Positions 1-8,610 of a DNA stretch of 64,000 nt are shown here, piece by piece. This DNA is from Methylobacterium persicinum (GTDB lineage Bacteria > Pseudomonadota > Alphaproteobacteria > Rhizobiales > Beijerinckiaceae). A program made the translations under genes and the position numbers. Position 1 is the stretch's first letter. Every line of letters begins with the position of its first letter. The DNA lies in contig NZ_BPQX01000037.1 of NCBI RefSeq assembly GCF_022179525.1, positions 124,001 through 188,000 of the forward strand. The letters are read 5' to 3'. Under the pieces are notes generated by a model. The model worked only from the letters and a program-made list of their open reading frames with translations, made no database searches and had not been told where the DNA came from.

Positions 1-505
1 AGATCCCCGCCCCCGCAAGCCCGAGGGCGATGGCTGCCGCCGCCCCCGCCACGTGGCCGGCGATGCTGCACAGGTTGATGACGTAGAACGCCTTCCGTCG
101 CCGGGCGACGGCCGTGGCCAGGGTCATCGGCCCCTGGGCGAGGAGGAGGAGCGCCGTCACCGGCAGGAGCAGGACGAGGTCGTCGCGCTCGTACACCCGG
201 TCGAGGAGCAGGCCGAGGGGCACGCAGAGCAGGATGAAGCCGAGCGCGGCCACAAGGGACACGGCCAGCACCGCCCCCAGGTCGGAACGGCGGACCACCC
301 TGGCCTGGGCCAGGGCTTCCTCGTACGGCGTGCCGACCGCCATGGAGAAGGCGGTGACGATGGACAGCGTGAGCGCGGTGGCGCCGAAATCGCCCGGCGG
401 AAGGGTCCGGGCGAGAAAGGCGGTCGTGGCGGACAGGATGACGAGGCGGCCCGCCGCGTCGGCCAGGCCGGCCCCGATCCAGCCGCCGATCCGGTGGATC
501 GTCAT
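1..505 (-). CDS. Polysaccharide flippase (Wzx/MATE-like), N-terminal part, cut by window edge
   Basis: This minus-strand frame starts with ATG at 505 and stays open to base 1, so about 168 N-terminal residues are seen. It opens MTIHRIGGWIGAGLADAAGR and continues with alternating hydrophobic helices and short loops such as LARTLPPGDFGATALTLS, the pattern of polysaccharide transporter (Wzx/RfbX) proteins that flip undecaprenyl-linked repeat units across the inner membrane. Its ATG overlaps the stop of the upstream polymerase/ligase gene (ATGA), so the two are translationally coupled. The family call rests on the first three or four membrane segments and on context; the C-terminus is outside the window. 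Confidence 0.72.
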   Translation of the reverse strand, partial: MTIHRIGGWIGAGLADAAGRLVILSATTAFLARTLPPGDFGATALTLSIVTAFSMAVGTPYEEALAQARVVRRSDLGAVLAVSLVAALGFILLCVPLGLLLDRVYERDDLVLLLPVTALLLLAQGPMTLATAVARRRKAFYVINLCSIAGHVAGAAAAIALGLAGAGI

Positions 506-1866
506 GTCGGCTCCCGTTCGGGTTCCCGGCGGAAGGCCAGAAGGCTGATGAGGATGGAAACGTTCGCCAACACCTGCCCACGCATCCAGAAACTCGACTC
601 GGTCGCGTTGTGGACCAGCACGACCAGGGCGATCACGAGGTACGTCGCCGCAGCCACGGCATCCGGCCGCCCGGTGCGCCGGGAGAACAGCTTCACGGCG
701 AGCGCCAGGATCGTGAGGATCTGCGCGAGGACGGCGAAGGCGAGGGCGGGCGCGCCGCCCTGCAGGCGCAGGTCGAGGTAGCCGTTATGGGCCTCGTTGA
801 TCACCACGTCGGCCCGTTCTCCGATCTTGAGGGTCGCGAGCCAGGAGCCTGGGGGCGCCCGCAACAGGGGGTCGTTGGCATCGCCCACGTCCCAGAACGA
901 GCCGAACCCGTATCCCGTCCAGGGCCGGCGGGCGATCTCGGAGGCGGCGAAGTCCCAGATCTGGGTGCGGCCGGTGAAGCTCGAATCGTTGCCGGGGGTG
1001 AGCAGGCCGACGAAATCCCCCCCGAAGGCCGTGACCCCGAGATACGTCACCCCGACGCCTCCGGCGCCCAGGAGGGTGACGAACAGGGCCGTGGCGGGTC
1101 CCAGCCGGCGCAGGATCAGCATGCCCGGCAGCAGGGCGACACCGAGCAGGGCGAGCATCATCGATGTCTTGCTCTTCGTGAGCACCAGGAAGCCGAAGGC
1201 GGCGAGCGTGAAGGCGAGGCCGGCCAGGATCCGTCCGGGACGGGGGGCGGCGAGGGTCCAGCCGAAGCCGACGATCACCGCGAGCATGGCCACGAGGCCG
1301 GCGACGTTCTTCTGTTGATGGTAGCCGCGTACGCCAATCTCGGTGAAGGCGAAGCCGGGATTGAGCGCCGTCACCGCCAGGTCGCCGGCGATGACCACGA
1401 CGAGGATGCCTGCCATTAGGCCGAGGGTCCGCCGGAGGGGGCCAATCCCCGCCGCGATCGCCAGGGCGATGATGCAGATGAACACCATGACGCTCACCCG
1501 CCGAACGGCAATGTCCGGGAAGGCGGCCCAGACAACGCTGGCGCAGAACCAGCCCAGCACCAGCCAGATCGGCCAGGAGCGCATCAGCAGGGGCAGCACC
1601 ACCCGGCGGCGGCGGACGATCTCCACCAGGGCGATCCCGGTCATCGCGAGCACGGCGAGGCGTTCGTTGGCGTTGCCGTCGCCGGAGGTGATGGCGCTGG
1701 CGTCGCTCATCGGCATCACGCCGATGAACATGTAGGCCAGGAAGGCGAGATAGAGGGCAGCCGGGATCACCCGCAGGAGCCATGGCGTGCGCCGGACCCG
1801 CGGATGCTGCGCGGCTGAGGTCGCCGGGCCGATCGGGGATGTCAGGCCCTGGAGAGCAGCGGTCAC
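502..1866 (-). CDS. O-antigen ligase / exopolysaccharide polymerase (ExoQ/WaaL-like) family membrane protein
   Basis: This 454-residue polytopic protein has roughly ten or more hydrophobic segments and the large periplasmic loop typical of the Wzy_C (O-antigen ligase) family. Within that loop the stretch TGRTQIWDFAASEIARRPWTGYGFGSFW is the usual signature (R-x-x-IW near the loop start, then G-x-GxGSF), followed by an AHNGYLDL segment. Family members polymerise or ligate lipid-linked glycans in the periplasm. The start is GTG at 1866, 13 nt after the stop of the GumC-like gene, and its stop overlaps the flippase ATG, so the three genes form one minus-strand unit. Polymerase (ExoQ) and ligase (WaaL) cannot be separated from sequence alone. 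Confidence 0.85.
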   Translation of the reverse strand: MTAALQGLTSPIGPATSAAQHPRVRRTPWLLRVIPAALYLAFLAYMFIGVMPMSDASAITSGDGNANERLAVLAMTGIALVEIVRRRRVVLPLLMRSWPIWLVLGWFCASVVWAAFPDIAVRRVSVMVFICIIALAIAAGIGPLRRTLGLMAGILVVVIAGDLAVTALNPGFAFTEIGVRGYHQQKNVAGLVAMLAVIVGFGWTLAAPRPGRILAGLAFTLAAFGFLVLTKSKTSMMLALLGVALLPGMLILRRLGPATALFVTLLGAGGVGVTYLGVTAFGGDFVGLLTPGNDSSFTGRTQIWDFAASEIARRPWTGYGFGSFWDVGDANDPLLRAPPGSWLATLKIGERADVVINEAHNGYLDLRLQGGAPALAFAVLAQILTILALAVKLFSRRTGRPDAVAAATYLVIALVVLVHNATESSFWMRGQVLANVSILISLLAFRREPEREPT

Positions 1867-1879
1867 CGGCAGCCTGCTC

Positions 1880-4012
1880 TCACGCCAGGGCCCCGTTGTC
1901 GGCGCCCAGCACGAAGCGCTGCGGCAGCGGGCGGGACCGGGCCGGGGCTGGTACGACGGGATCCGCGCCCTTCACCACGAACAGCGCCCCGGCGATCTTG
2001 TCGGCGCTCGACAGCAGGGCGGCGCGGATATCCTCGATGCGTTCATCGGTAGCGACGCCGCTCTCGGCCACGAGGACGATGGCCGTCGCCGTCGCCGCGG
2101 AGCGCCTCAGGCGGGTCTCGTCCTGGCCCTCGCCGCCATCGATCACGACGCAATCGTAGCCCTCTTCCCGCTCGACAGCGGTGTCCGCGTTCGCCCGCTC
2201 GCTGGCGGCCGTGGCGCAGAAGGGCGGATAACCCTCAACGGTGCAGGAAACGACCCCCGACTGGGGATCCCTTGGGATCATCCAGGTGAGACGGCCCGAG
2301 CGGGCATCGCCATCGACGAGCAGCGCCCGCCGGCCACGGGCGGCCTGGGCCAGGACGAGGTTCTGGGCGATGATCGTCGAGATCGGACCGTCCGAGGCGG
2401 ACACGATGAGAAGCCGAACCTGCCCGTGCTCGGCCGCCTCGTCGAGATAGTCGGCGAGCCGGGTGAGAATCCGCGCGGAGGAGGAGGCGCGGGAGCCGGC
2501 CAGCACGGCCACGGTGTCACTGGCCTCCCTCAGGCGTTTGCGCGAGAGGGGCAGGACGCCCAGCACCGGGATGCCTGTCCGGGCGGTGAGGCGCTCTGCC
2601 GAATGCAGGCGTCCCCCCCGGCGGTCGAAGAGCACGGCGCCCATGCCGCTGAGCAGCAGGCCGAGAAGGCCCGCCGCTGCCACGAGCAGGGCGGGCTGGA
2701 GATCCGCCGACTGGGGATCAGGCTTGGAGGCGCTGACCAGGGAAACGTTCGAGGTGCCGACCGTTTCCTGTTCGAGGAGTTCGCGCTCCCGGCTCAGGGT
2801 CTTCTCGTAGACCGAGCGCTGGGCCAGCGCCTCGCGCTCCAGCTGGCGGAGGGTCACGAGGGCGGTGTTGGTCCGGGTCGTGTCGGCTTCAGCCTTGGCG
2901 AGATCCCGGGCGATCGCGTCCTCGCGGTTGCGGGCGGCGGCAAGGTCGTTGCGCAGGGTGGCCTGCATCCGCGCCGTCTCGCGGGAAATGGCCGAGCGGA
3001 GGCTTCGCACCTGCGAATCCACCTCCATGGCCGCCGGATGGCGCGGGCCGAGCGTGGTGCGCAGGTTGTCCTGCTGCCGGATGACCTCGGCGAGGTTCAC
3101 CCGGAGCTGCGACAGGGTGGAAGATTCGATCCCGTCCGGGTTCGGCCCGTCCGCCGAGGAGGGGCCCCGGCTGTCGAGGGCCGACACCCGGGCCGCTACG
3201 GCCCTGGTCTGCGCCCGGGCCGCCAGAAGCTGCGCGTTGAGATCGGTGATGCGGGCGTTGTTGACCGTCCGCCCATCCTGATCGACCACGCCGATTTCGC
3301 GCTTGTACTTTTCCACCGCCTGCTCGGCGGCGATGACGTGCTCGCTCTGCCCCTTCAGGGTGGCGCTGATTGCGTCCCGGGCGCGGACGACGATATCCCT
3401 GCGACGGCGCTCGATGTCGTCCACGAAGGCCTGCCCGATCGCCGTGGCGATGCGGGCCGCCTTCACGGGGTCGTTGGCACGCACGGACAGGTTGACGACG
3501 AAGCTCTTGCCCTCGCGCTGGTAGGTGGTCTGCTTGCCAAGGATCTTGGTGGCGACGTCCACGGGATTGACCGCCTGGGCGGGCGCAGACAGCCCGATGA
3601 GTGCCTTGATGCGGGCGCCGAGGCCGGGCTTCGCCATGTAGGCCGGATCGTCCGTCAGATGCAGATTCTGGACGACTTCCTGCAGCACGGCATCGAAATG
3701 CAGGAAGCGGGACTGCGTCTCGATCACCGCGTCGTTCACGTCGGCCGAAGGCGGCTGCGGGACGAGTTCGTTGCTGACGACGTTTAAGCCGCGGGGATCG
3801 AGCAAAACCTGCGCGGTGCCGACATAGGTCGGCGTGCGCAGCATCACGACGGGCACCGCCAGGACGATGGCCCCAAGCATGCACAGGGAGATGGCCAGCG
3901 CGTGCCGGCGCAGGGACGCGACCGCCTCGCGGATCTCGAGGCGGAACATGTCCCATTCGTCGGGCTCGGGGGCGTAGGCCCCCCGGCTGCTCTCGCGTTC
4001 GATCAACTGCAT
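1880..4012 (-). CDS. Wzz/GumC-type polysaccharide co-polymerase with degenerate BY-kinase domain
   Basis: This 710-residue inner-membrane protein has an N-terminal cytoplasmic tail, a first membrane helix near residues 40-60, a Wzz domain beginning YVGTAQVLLDPRGL, a long periplasmic coiled-coil, a second helix near residues 430-455 and a C-terminal cytoplasmic domain resembling bacterial tyrosine autokinases. Walker A-prime (ALLVDGDARSG) and a Walker B-like segment (YDCVVIDGG) are present, but the P-loop at about residue 540 reads SASDGPISTI and lacks the GK[ST] lysine. No C-terminal tyrosine cluster is visible. The protein probably controls chain length or polymer export for the adjacent ligase and flippase, and the kinase domain is predicted to be inactive. 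ATG start at 4012. Confidence 0.88.
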   Translation of the reverse strand: MQLIERESSRGAYAPEPDEWDMFRLEIREAVASLRRHALAISLCMLGAIVLAVPVVMLRTPTYVGTAQVLLDPRGLNVVSNELVPQPPSADVNDAVIETQSRFLHFDAVLQEVVQNLHLTDDPAYMAKPGLGARIKALIGLSAPAQAVNPVDVATKILGKQTTYQREGKSFVVNLSVRANDPVKAARIATAIGQAFVDDIERRRRDIVVRARDAISATLKGQSEHVIAAEQAVEKYKREIGVVDQDGRTVNNARITDLNAQLLAARAQTRAVAARVSALDSRGPSSADGPNPDGIESSTLSQLRVNLAEVIRQQDNLRTTLGPRHPAAMEVDSQVRSLRSAISRETARMQATLRNDLAAARNREDAIARDLAKAEADTTRTNTALVTLRQLEREALAQRSVYEKTLSRERELLEQETVGTSNVSLVSASKPDPQSADLQPALLVAAAGLLGLLLSGMGAVLFDRRGGRLHSAERLTARTGIPVLGVLPLSRKRLREASDTVAVLAGSRASSSARILTRLADYLDEAAEHGQVRLLIVSASDGPISTIIAQNLVLAQAARGRRALLVDGDARSGRLTWMIPRDPQSGVVSCTVEGYPPFCATAASERANADTAVEREEGYDCVVIDGGEGQDETRLRRSAATATAIVLVAESGVATDERIEDIRAALLSSADKIAGALFVVKGADPVVPAPARSRPLPQRFVLGADNGALA

Positions 4013-4424
4013 CGACCGGCTTTCCCCGATAGCGCAGCGCCCTGCATCCCGGCTCGGGAACCTCGCACCGGGCGGCTGCCCGGGCGATGCAAGTCGCTGC
4101 CCAGCACGATCTGCTCCGAAACGGGACGCGTCCCGATAGGACGATATCCCATGAAACGGCCGCGCGTACCGTTCATGCCGTAACGCGCAGCTGCTTGTCT
4201 CGCGTTAAGACGGTGAGCCGAGTCGGTCTCCGACCTGCACACAGCGTTAATATTGTCTTCGTGTTTGGGACGATTTGTGGCGGAGGCAGGAATGTCTGTC
4301 CTATAACGCTCGCAAAGACGGCGGCGGAACCCTGCTTGAGCCGGTTCCGGCCGCTCTGCGCTCGGAGAGGAAAAGCGGGTTCCCATTCCCTCCCACCGTC
4401 GCCCTGATCCTGAGATAGGGACGA
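4013..4424. other. Intergenic region upstream of the GumC/ligase/flippase operon
   Basis: These 412 bases between two minus-strand polysaccharide genes contain no convincing gene; the open frames across them are GC-driven and lack coding character. The region is less GC-rich near 4190-4300 and probably carries the promoter of the GumC operon. A short CGCTCGCAAAGACGG string near 4309 resembles one arm of the dispersed palindromic repeat found elsewhere in the window, but its partner arm is missing. Confidence 0.5.
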
Positions 4425-5396
4425 TCAGGTGTGCGTCGTGGCCTCGGGACGGCTGAGGGCGGCTGCCTCGGCCCGGTAGAGCGGATAGAGGCGGCGCCAG
4501 AGCAGCTTGCCGGCGATGCCGGCTGCACGGATCGCGAAGCTCCGTCCCGGTGCCTCCCGCCGCAGCATCGAAAGACCCATGACCGGCAGCAGGCCAGCCT
4601 GGATCAGGAACTTGCCGGCCAACAGGGCTTCTTCGCGCAGGGGATGCGGGCTCGTGCGGATGAGGGTCGCGGCGTAGGCCTGCCCGCCGGCGAAGTGGCG
4701 GCGCACGAGATAGCCCGTGCCGCACCGGTGCCGCGGGACGAAATCCGTCGCCCGAGCCTCCGGCAGCCATGCGAATCGTCGCCCGCCCCGGGCGAGGCGG
4801 CAGAGCAGGTGGAGATCCTCGCCGCCGCATTGCCCGAAATGGGGATCGAAGGGCTCTGGCCCCGGAAGCGCGGTCGCCCGCCGAAAGATGCTGTTGGCCG
4901 TCGACAGTACGAAGCGCTGCGACATCGGTCGCCGCAGGGCGAACAGTTCCTCTCCTGCTGCCTGCGTCCCTTCGCGGGTGAACAGGGTGCGCGCGGCGGG
5001 GGTCACCGCCCGGGGGGCCTCGAACCGCGGAAGGATCGGCCCGAAGAAAACGTCGTGGGGGAACCGGGCCAGCCCGTCCAGCACCGCGGCGAGCCAGCCG
5101 GCTTGCGTCTCCTGATCGTCATCGAGGAAGGCGACGGCCTCGCCGATGCTCGCCCGGCAGCCGGCGTTGCGGGCCACCGAGATGTTGGCCGGATGCGCCG
5201 TCACGTAACGCAGGGGCATCGGGAACCCCGCTGCCGCAGCCTCGACACCGGACCTTGCGGTCTCCCCGTCGCTGTTGTCGACGACGACCACCTCGACGTC
5301 CCCGGTCCTGGTTCCGTCCTGGCCTTGCAGGGAGCGCAGGAGTGCGGCGAGCAGAGCCGGCCGTTCGTAGGTGCAGATCACCACGCTCAGCCGCAT
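4425..5396 (-). CDS. Family 2 glycosyltransferase
   Basis: This 323-residue GT-A protein begins MRLSVVICTYERPALLAALL, the standard GT2 nucleotide-binding start, followed by VEVVVVDNSDGE, NISVARNAGCRAS and AVAFLDDDQE. The last contains the acidic triad that coordinates the divalent metal and nucleotide sugar. An acidic GGEDLHLLCRLARGG segment further on is the usual catalytic-base region (ED). The protein should transfer a sugar to a lipid-linked or glycan acceptor on the cytoplasmic side. It lies upstream of the GumC operon on the same strand and downstream of the NepR-like gene. Donor and acceptor cannot be deduced. Confidence 0.9.
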   Translation of the reverse strand: MRLSVVICTYERPALLAALLRSLQGQDGTRTGDVEVVVVDNSDGETARSGVEAAAAGFPMPLRYVTAHPANISVARNAGCRASIGEAVAFLDDDQETQAGWLAAVLDGLARFPHDVFFGPILPRFEAPRAVTPAARTLFTREGTQAAGEELFALRRPMSQRFVLSTANSIFRRATALPGPEPFDPHFGQCGGEDLHLLCRLARGGRRFAWLPEARATDFVPRHRCGTGYLVRRHFAGGQAYAATLIRTSPHPLREEALLAGKFLIQAGLLPVMGLSMLRREAPGRSFAIRAAGIAGKLLWRRLYPLYRAEAAALSRPEATTHT

Positions 5397-5467
5397 CGAC
5401 GGTCCTCCCTCTGCGGGAACGGACTAGCGGCAAAAGCTCACCAAACGGTGAGACCGGGGCGATCTGC

Positions 5468-5680
5468 TCAGGCGCCGGGGCCGGCGCGGTCCGTTTCGAG
5501 CTGTTGCAGCAGTTCGGCCAGCCGCGGATCGATCGGCTCGTCGATGACCGGATCGTAGAGCGCGCGAAGCTCCCGGCCCAGGCGGCGCCGGGTGAACTCG
5601 TCGAGCACGGGCGGCTGCGCCGGTACCGGGACGGTACGGATCGTGAAGGCGCCGCCGCGGCGTGGGATCTCGGACATCAT
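5468..5680 (-). CDS. NepR-like anti-sigma factor (stand-alone)
   Basis: This short protein of about 70 residues has the core LGRELRALYDPVIDEPI followed by DPRLAELLQQLE. That matches the two-helix NepR signature (LGxxLRAxYDxVxxEPxPxRxxxLLxxLD), which binds EcfG sigma factors and is displaced by phosphorylated PhyR in the alphaproteobacterial general stress response. A TTG at 5683 precedes two in-frame ATGs; ATG at 5680 is chosen. No phyR, ecfG or histidine kinase gene is adjacent, whereas canonical nepR normally sits beside them, so this looks like an extra paralogue. It is followed 71 bases later by the GT2 gene on the same strand. The family call is by motif only, and the partner sigma factor is unknown. 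Confidence 0.75.
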   Translation of the reverse strand: MMSEIPRRGGAFTIRTVPVPAQPPVLDEFTRRRLGRELRALYDPVIDEPIDPRLAELLQQLETDRAGPGA

Positions 5681-5829
5681 CAACAGATCGGGTCTCGCTC
5701 GTGCCGCGGCAAGCGCGTGTGTCGAGTTTTGCGCAATAGCGCGAAGTCGCCCAGCGCGAAACTCACGCCGGCTAAAAACTTTCGATCACGTTTTCTCGAA
5801 ACTTTGGCGGGAATTGAGTGATGCGATCG

Positions 5830-6081
5830 TCACCGGAGGAAATGCCGCAGGACGATCCAGAGGATCGCCCCCCACACGCAAAACGAAACGAGTGCGACGA
5901 AACCCCGGAGAACTGCCAACTCAAGGGCCTTGTCAGGGGCTTGAGGCCTGCCGTCCTGTGACTCTTCGTAGGGATAGCGCCCCTGGGGCCGATCCCCCGG
6001 CGTCGGCACGACAATATGGGTCGCCGGCTCCTTGAGCAGGCGGGTCAGGCTCTTGGGCAGCGGGCGGGTCGGCGCGCTCAC
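5830..6081 (-). CDS. Small single-pass membrane protein of unknown function
   Basis: This 83-residue frame begins MSAPTRPLPKSLTRLLKEPA and has a soluble, charged N-terminal half with a PTPGDRPQGRYPYEES stretch. One hydrophobic helix at residues 57-79 (LRGFVALVSFCVWGAILWIV) is followed by a short basic tail RHFLR. The topology suggests a tail-anchored or single-span inner-membrane protein. Codon usage fits the neighbours. It lies between the NepR-like gene and the divergent epimerase. No family is recognised. Confidence 0.6.
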   Translation of the reverse strand: MSAPTRPLPKSLTRLLKEPATHIVVPTPGDRPQGRYPYEESQDGRPQAPDKALELAVLRGFVALVSFCVWGAILWIVLRHFLR

Positions 6082-6227
6082 GGACCGAGGTTAACGCGGA
6101 TGGTGGGGGATCGTCCATACCGGTTCGTTCCGGTGGGCGAGGGCGTCGCACCGTGATAGGACCGCGTCCACCGGAAACGGGCCCGGCCGCCACTGTCACG
6201 GGCCGGCGAGGGGATCTCCGTCCGCGC

Positions 6228-7241
6228 ATGACCGATCCGCGCATTCTGATCACGGGCGTCGCCGGTTTCATCGGCAATCATGTCGCCCACCGTCTGATCG
6301 GGGAGGGGCGGGCCGTCACCGGGCTCGACAACGTCAACGCCTATTATGACACCGCCCTGAAGGAGGCGCGGCTGCGCCGCCTGTCCGGGGAGCGCTACGC
6401 CTTCCACCGCGTCGATCTCACCGATCTTCCGGCTCTACAGAAACTGTTCCGGGAGGGGCGGTTCACGACGGTAATCCATCTCGCAGCGCAGGCGGGCGTG
6501 CGTTATTCCCTCACCGATCCCCACGCCTATTCCGCGAGCAATCTGACGGGCTTCCTCAACGTCCTCGAATGCTGCCGCCACCACGGGGTGGAGCACCTGA
6601 TCTACGCGTCGTCCAGCTCGGTCTACGGCGCGGTGACGGCGATGCCATTCTCCATTCATCAGAACGTCGACCATCCCGTCAGCCTCTACGCCGCGACGAA
6701 GAAGGCGAACGAGCTGATGGCCCACAGCTACAGCTACCTCTACCGGCTGCCGACGACGGGCCTGCGGTTCTTCACCGTCTACGGGCCCTGGGGCCGGCCC
6801 GACATGGCCATGTGGCTCTTCACCAGGGCGATCCTGGCGGGCGAGCCCATTGATGTGTTCAACGAGGGCCGGATGCGGCGGGACTTCACCTACGTCGACG
6901 ACGTGGTCGAAGCGATCGTCCGCCTCGTCGATCATCCCGCCGCCCCCGACCCCGCCTGGGACGGACGGCGGCCCGATCCCGGGACGAGCCTCGCGCCTTA
7001 CCGCCTCTACAACATCGGCAATTCCGAGCCGGCGGACCTGATGGCGATGATCGGGTTGCTGGAGCGTAAGCTCGGCCGCAAGGCGGAGGTGATCCTGCGG
7101 CCCCTCCAGCCCGGCGACGTGCCGGAGACCTTCGCGGACATCGCAGACCTCGCCAGGGATGTCGGCTTCTCCCCTGCCACGCCCCTGGAGACCGGTATCG
7201 GTCGCTTCGTGGATTGGTACAGGGACTATCACCGGGCCTGA
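6228..7241 (+). CDS. UDP-glucuronate 4-epimerase (CapI/LpsL-type)
   Basis: This SDR-family epimerase interconverts UDP-glucuronate and UDP-galacturonate for capsule, LPS or EPS synthesis. From ATG 6228 it has 337 residues. The NAD-binding Rossmann motif GVAGFIGNHVA is near residue 10, followed by GLDNVNAYYDTALKEARL, the SSSVYG motif and a catalytic Y-x-x-x-K in SLYAATKKANELMA. The stretches TTGLRFFTVYGPWGRPDMAM and RRDFTYVDDVVEAIVRLVD are characteristic of glucuronate epimerases rather than GalE. An upstream in-frame ATG at 6153 is rejected because the family begins at the Rossmann strand. The UDP-sugar dehydrogenase follows 70 bases downstream on the same strand, consistent with an operon making uronic acid donors. 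Confidence 0.92.
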   Translation: MTDPRILITGVAGFIGNHVAHRLIGEGRAVTGLDNVNAYYDTALKEARLRRLSGERYAFHRVDLTDLPALQKLFREGRFTTVIHLAAQAGVRYSLTDPHAYSASNLTGFLNVLECCRHHGVEHLIYASSSSVYGAVTAMPFSIHQNVDHPVSLYAATKKANELMAHSYSYLYRLPTTGLRFFTVYGPWGRPDMAMWLFTRAILAGEPIDVFNEGRMRRDFTYVDDVVEAIVRLVDHPAAPDPAWDGRRPDPGTSLAPYRLYNIGNSEPADLMAMIGLLERKLGRKAEVILRPLQPGDVPETFADIADLARDVGFSPATPLETGIGRFVDWYRDYHRA

Positions 7242-7311
7242 TGGGCGAGCTTGACGGAACGGTGTCCGCCGCCTCCCGTGGCGACGGTATTCGAACGGGC
7301 AGGGCGTCGGG

Positions 7312-8598
7312 ATGGGTGGTGGTCGCAGGATCGCGGTGATCGGGCTCGGCTATGTCGGCCTTCCCGTCGCGGTCGCCTTCGCACGGGCGGGATTCGACAC
7401 GGTCGGCTACGACATCGACCCGGTCCGCGTGGCGGAGATCGCCGCCGGCCGCGACAGGACCGGAGAGGTCGACCCTGCCATCCTGGCCGACCTTCCCCGC
7501 CTGTGCGTCAGCGCCGATACCGCAGAACTGAGGGAACGAGATTTCTTCATCGTCACGGTGCCGACACCGATCACCGCGGCCCGGACGCCGGATCTGCGCG
7601 CCCTTGAGGCCGCCTCGCGCACCGTGGGCGCGGCCCTTTCCCCCGGTGCCATCGTCGTCTTCGAATCCACCGTCTATCCGGGTGCCACCGAGGAGGTCTG
7701 CGCGCCGATCCTGGAGACGACGTCCGGCCTCACGGCGGGGCGTGATTTCGCCCTCGGCTACTCGCCCGAGCGCATCAATCCCGGGGATCGGGAACATGCC
7801 CTCGACCGGGTCGTGAAGGTCGTCTCTGCGGGGGACCCGGCAAGCTTAAAGATCGTGGCGGAGACCTATGGCGCCATCGCCCTGGCGGGGATCCATCGGG
7901 CGCCTTCGATCCGCGTGGCCGAGGCCGCCAAGGTGATCGAGAACGTCCAGAGGGACGTCAACATCGCCCTGATGAACGAGCTCGCCATGATCTTCGCGCG
8001 GATCGGGCTCGATACCGGCGACGTGCTGGAAGCCGCCCGGACCAAATGGAACTTCCTGCCCTTCCGCCCGGGCTTGGTGGGCGGCCACTGTATCGGCGTC
8101 GATCCGTACTACCTGACCCACCGGGCCCAGGAGGCGGGGCACCACCCCGAACTCGTCCTGGCCGGCCGCCGGATCAACGATTCCATGGCCGCCCATGTGG
8201 TCGGCACCTGCATCCGCCGGCTTCTGCAAAGGGGGCGGCCTGAACCGCGGGTCATCGTGCTGGGCGTGACCTTCAAGGAGGACATCCCCGATATCCGCAA
8301 CAGCCGCGCCGCCGACGTGGTGCGGGGCCTCATGGATTTCGGGGTGACAGTGCAGGCCGCGGACCCGATGGCCGATGCCGCGGCCGTTCGCCGCGAGCAC
8401 GGCTTCCCCCTCACGCCCCTCGATACCCTGCGTCCTGCGGACGCCGTGATCCTCGCCGTTCCCCATGCGGCCATCAGGGCGAGCGGTTGGGCCGGGATCG
8501 TCCCGCTGCTGACCGGCGGACGAGGCGATGTCCTCGACGTCACCGGTCTCCTCGACCGGGCGAGCGTGCCCGACGGCATCGATCTCTGGCGCTTGTGA
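7312..8598 (+). CDS. Nucleotide-sugar (UDP-sugar) dehydrogenase, TviB/WbpA/WbpO-like
   Basis: This 428-residue NAD-dependent enzyme oxidises the C6 hydroxyl of a UDP-sugar to the uronate in two steps. The N-terminal Rossmann motif IAVIGLGYVGLPVAVAFA is at residues 6-24; a central segment contains the conserved VIENVQRDVNIALMNE; the catalytic cysteine lies in PGLVGGHCIGVDPYYLT; and the C-terminal domain has VLGVTFKEDIPDIRNS. The order and wording of these motifs fit the UDP-HexNAc/UDP-GalNAc dehydrogenase branch better than Ugd. ATG 7312 sits directly before the Rossmann strand. Together with the epimerase it would supply acidic sugars to the polysaccharide locus. The exact substrate is not certain. 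Confidence 0.9.
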   Translation: MGGGRRIAVIGLGYVGLPVAVAFARAGFDTVGYDIDPVRVAEIAAGRDRTGEVDPAILADLPRLCVSADTAELRERDFFIVTVPTPITAARTPDLRALEAASRTVGAALSPGAIVVFESTVYPGATEEVCAPILETTSGLTAGRDFALGYSPERINPGDREHALDRVVKVVSAGDPASLKIVAETYGAIALAGIHRAPSIRVAEAAKVIENVQRDVNIALMNELAMIFARIGLDTGDVLEAARTKWNFLPFRPGLVGGHCIGVDPYYLTHRAQEAGHHPELVLAGRRINDSMAAHVVGTCIRRLLQRGRPEPRVIVLGVTFKEDIPDIRNSRAADVVRGLMDFGVTVQAADPMADAAAVRREHGFPLTPLDTLRPADAVILAVPHAAIRASGWAGIVPLLTGGRGDVLDVTGLLDRASVPDGIDLWRL

Positions 8599-8610
8599 CG
8601 GAGCCCGGGC

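Noticed and set aside
53-1735. Plus-strand Arg/Gly/His-rich open frames over the flippase and ligase genes
   Set aside because: They are antisense shadows caused by GC-rich third positions; they lack motifs and the minus-strand frames encode recognisable membrane proteins.
4309-4324. CGCTCGCAAAGACGG string like one arm of the dispersed repeat
   Set aside because: No partner arm nearby, so too short to call a fourth copy.
4003-4830. Minus-strand open frame between the GumC-like and GT2 genes
   Set aside because: Low-complexity Arg/Pro/Ser composition with no motif; it overlaps the GT2 gene in another frame and looks like chance.
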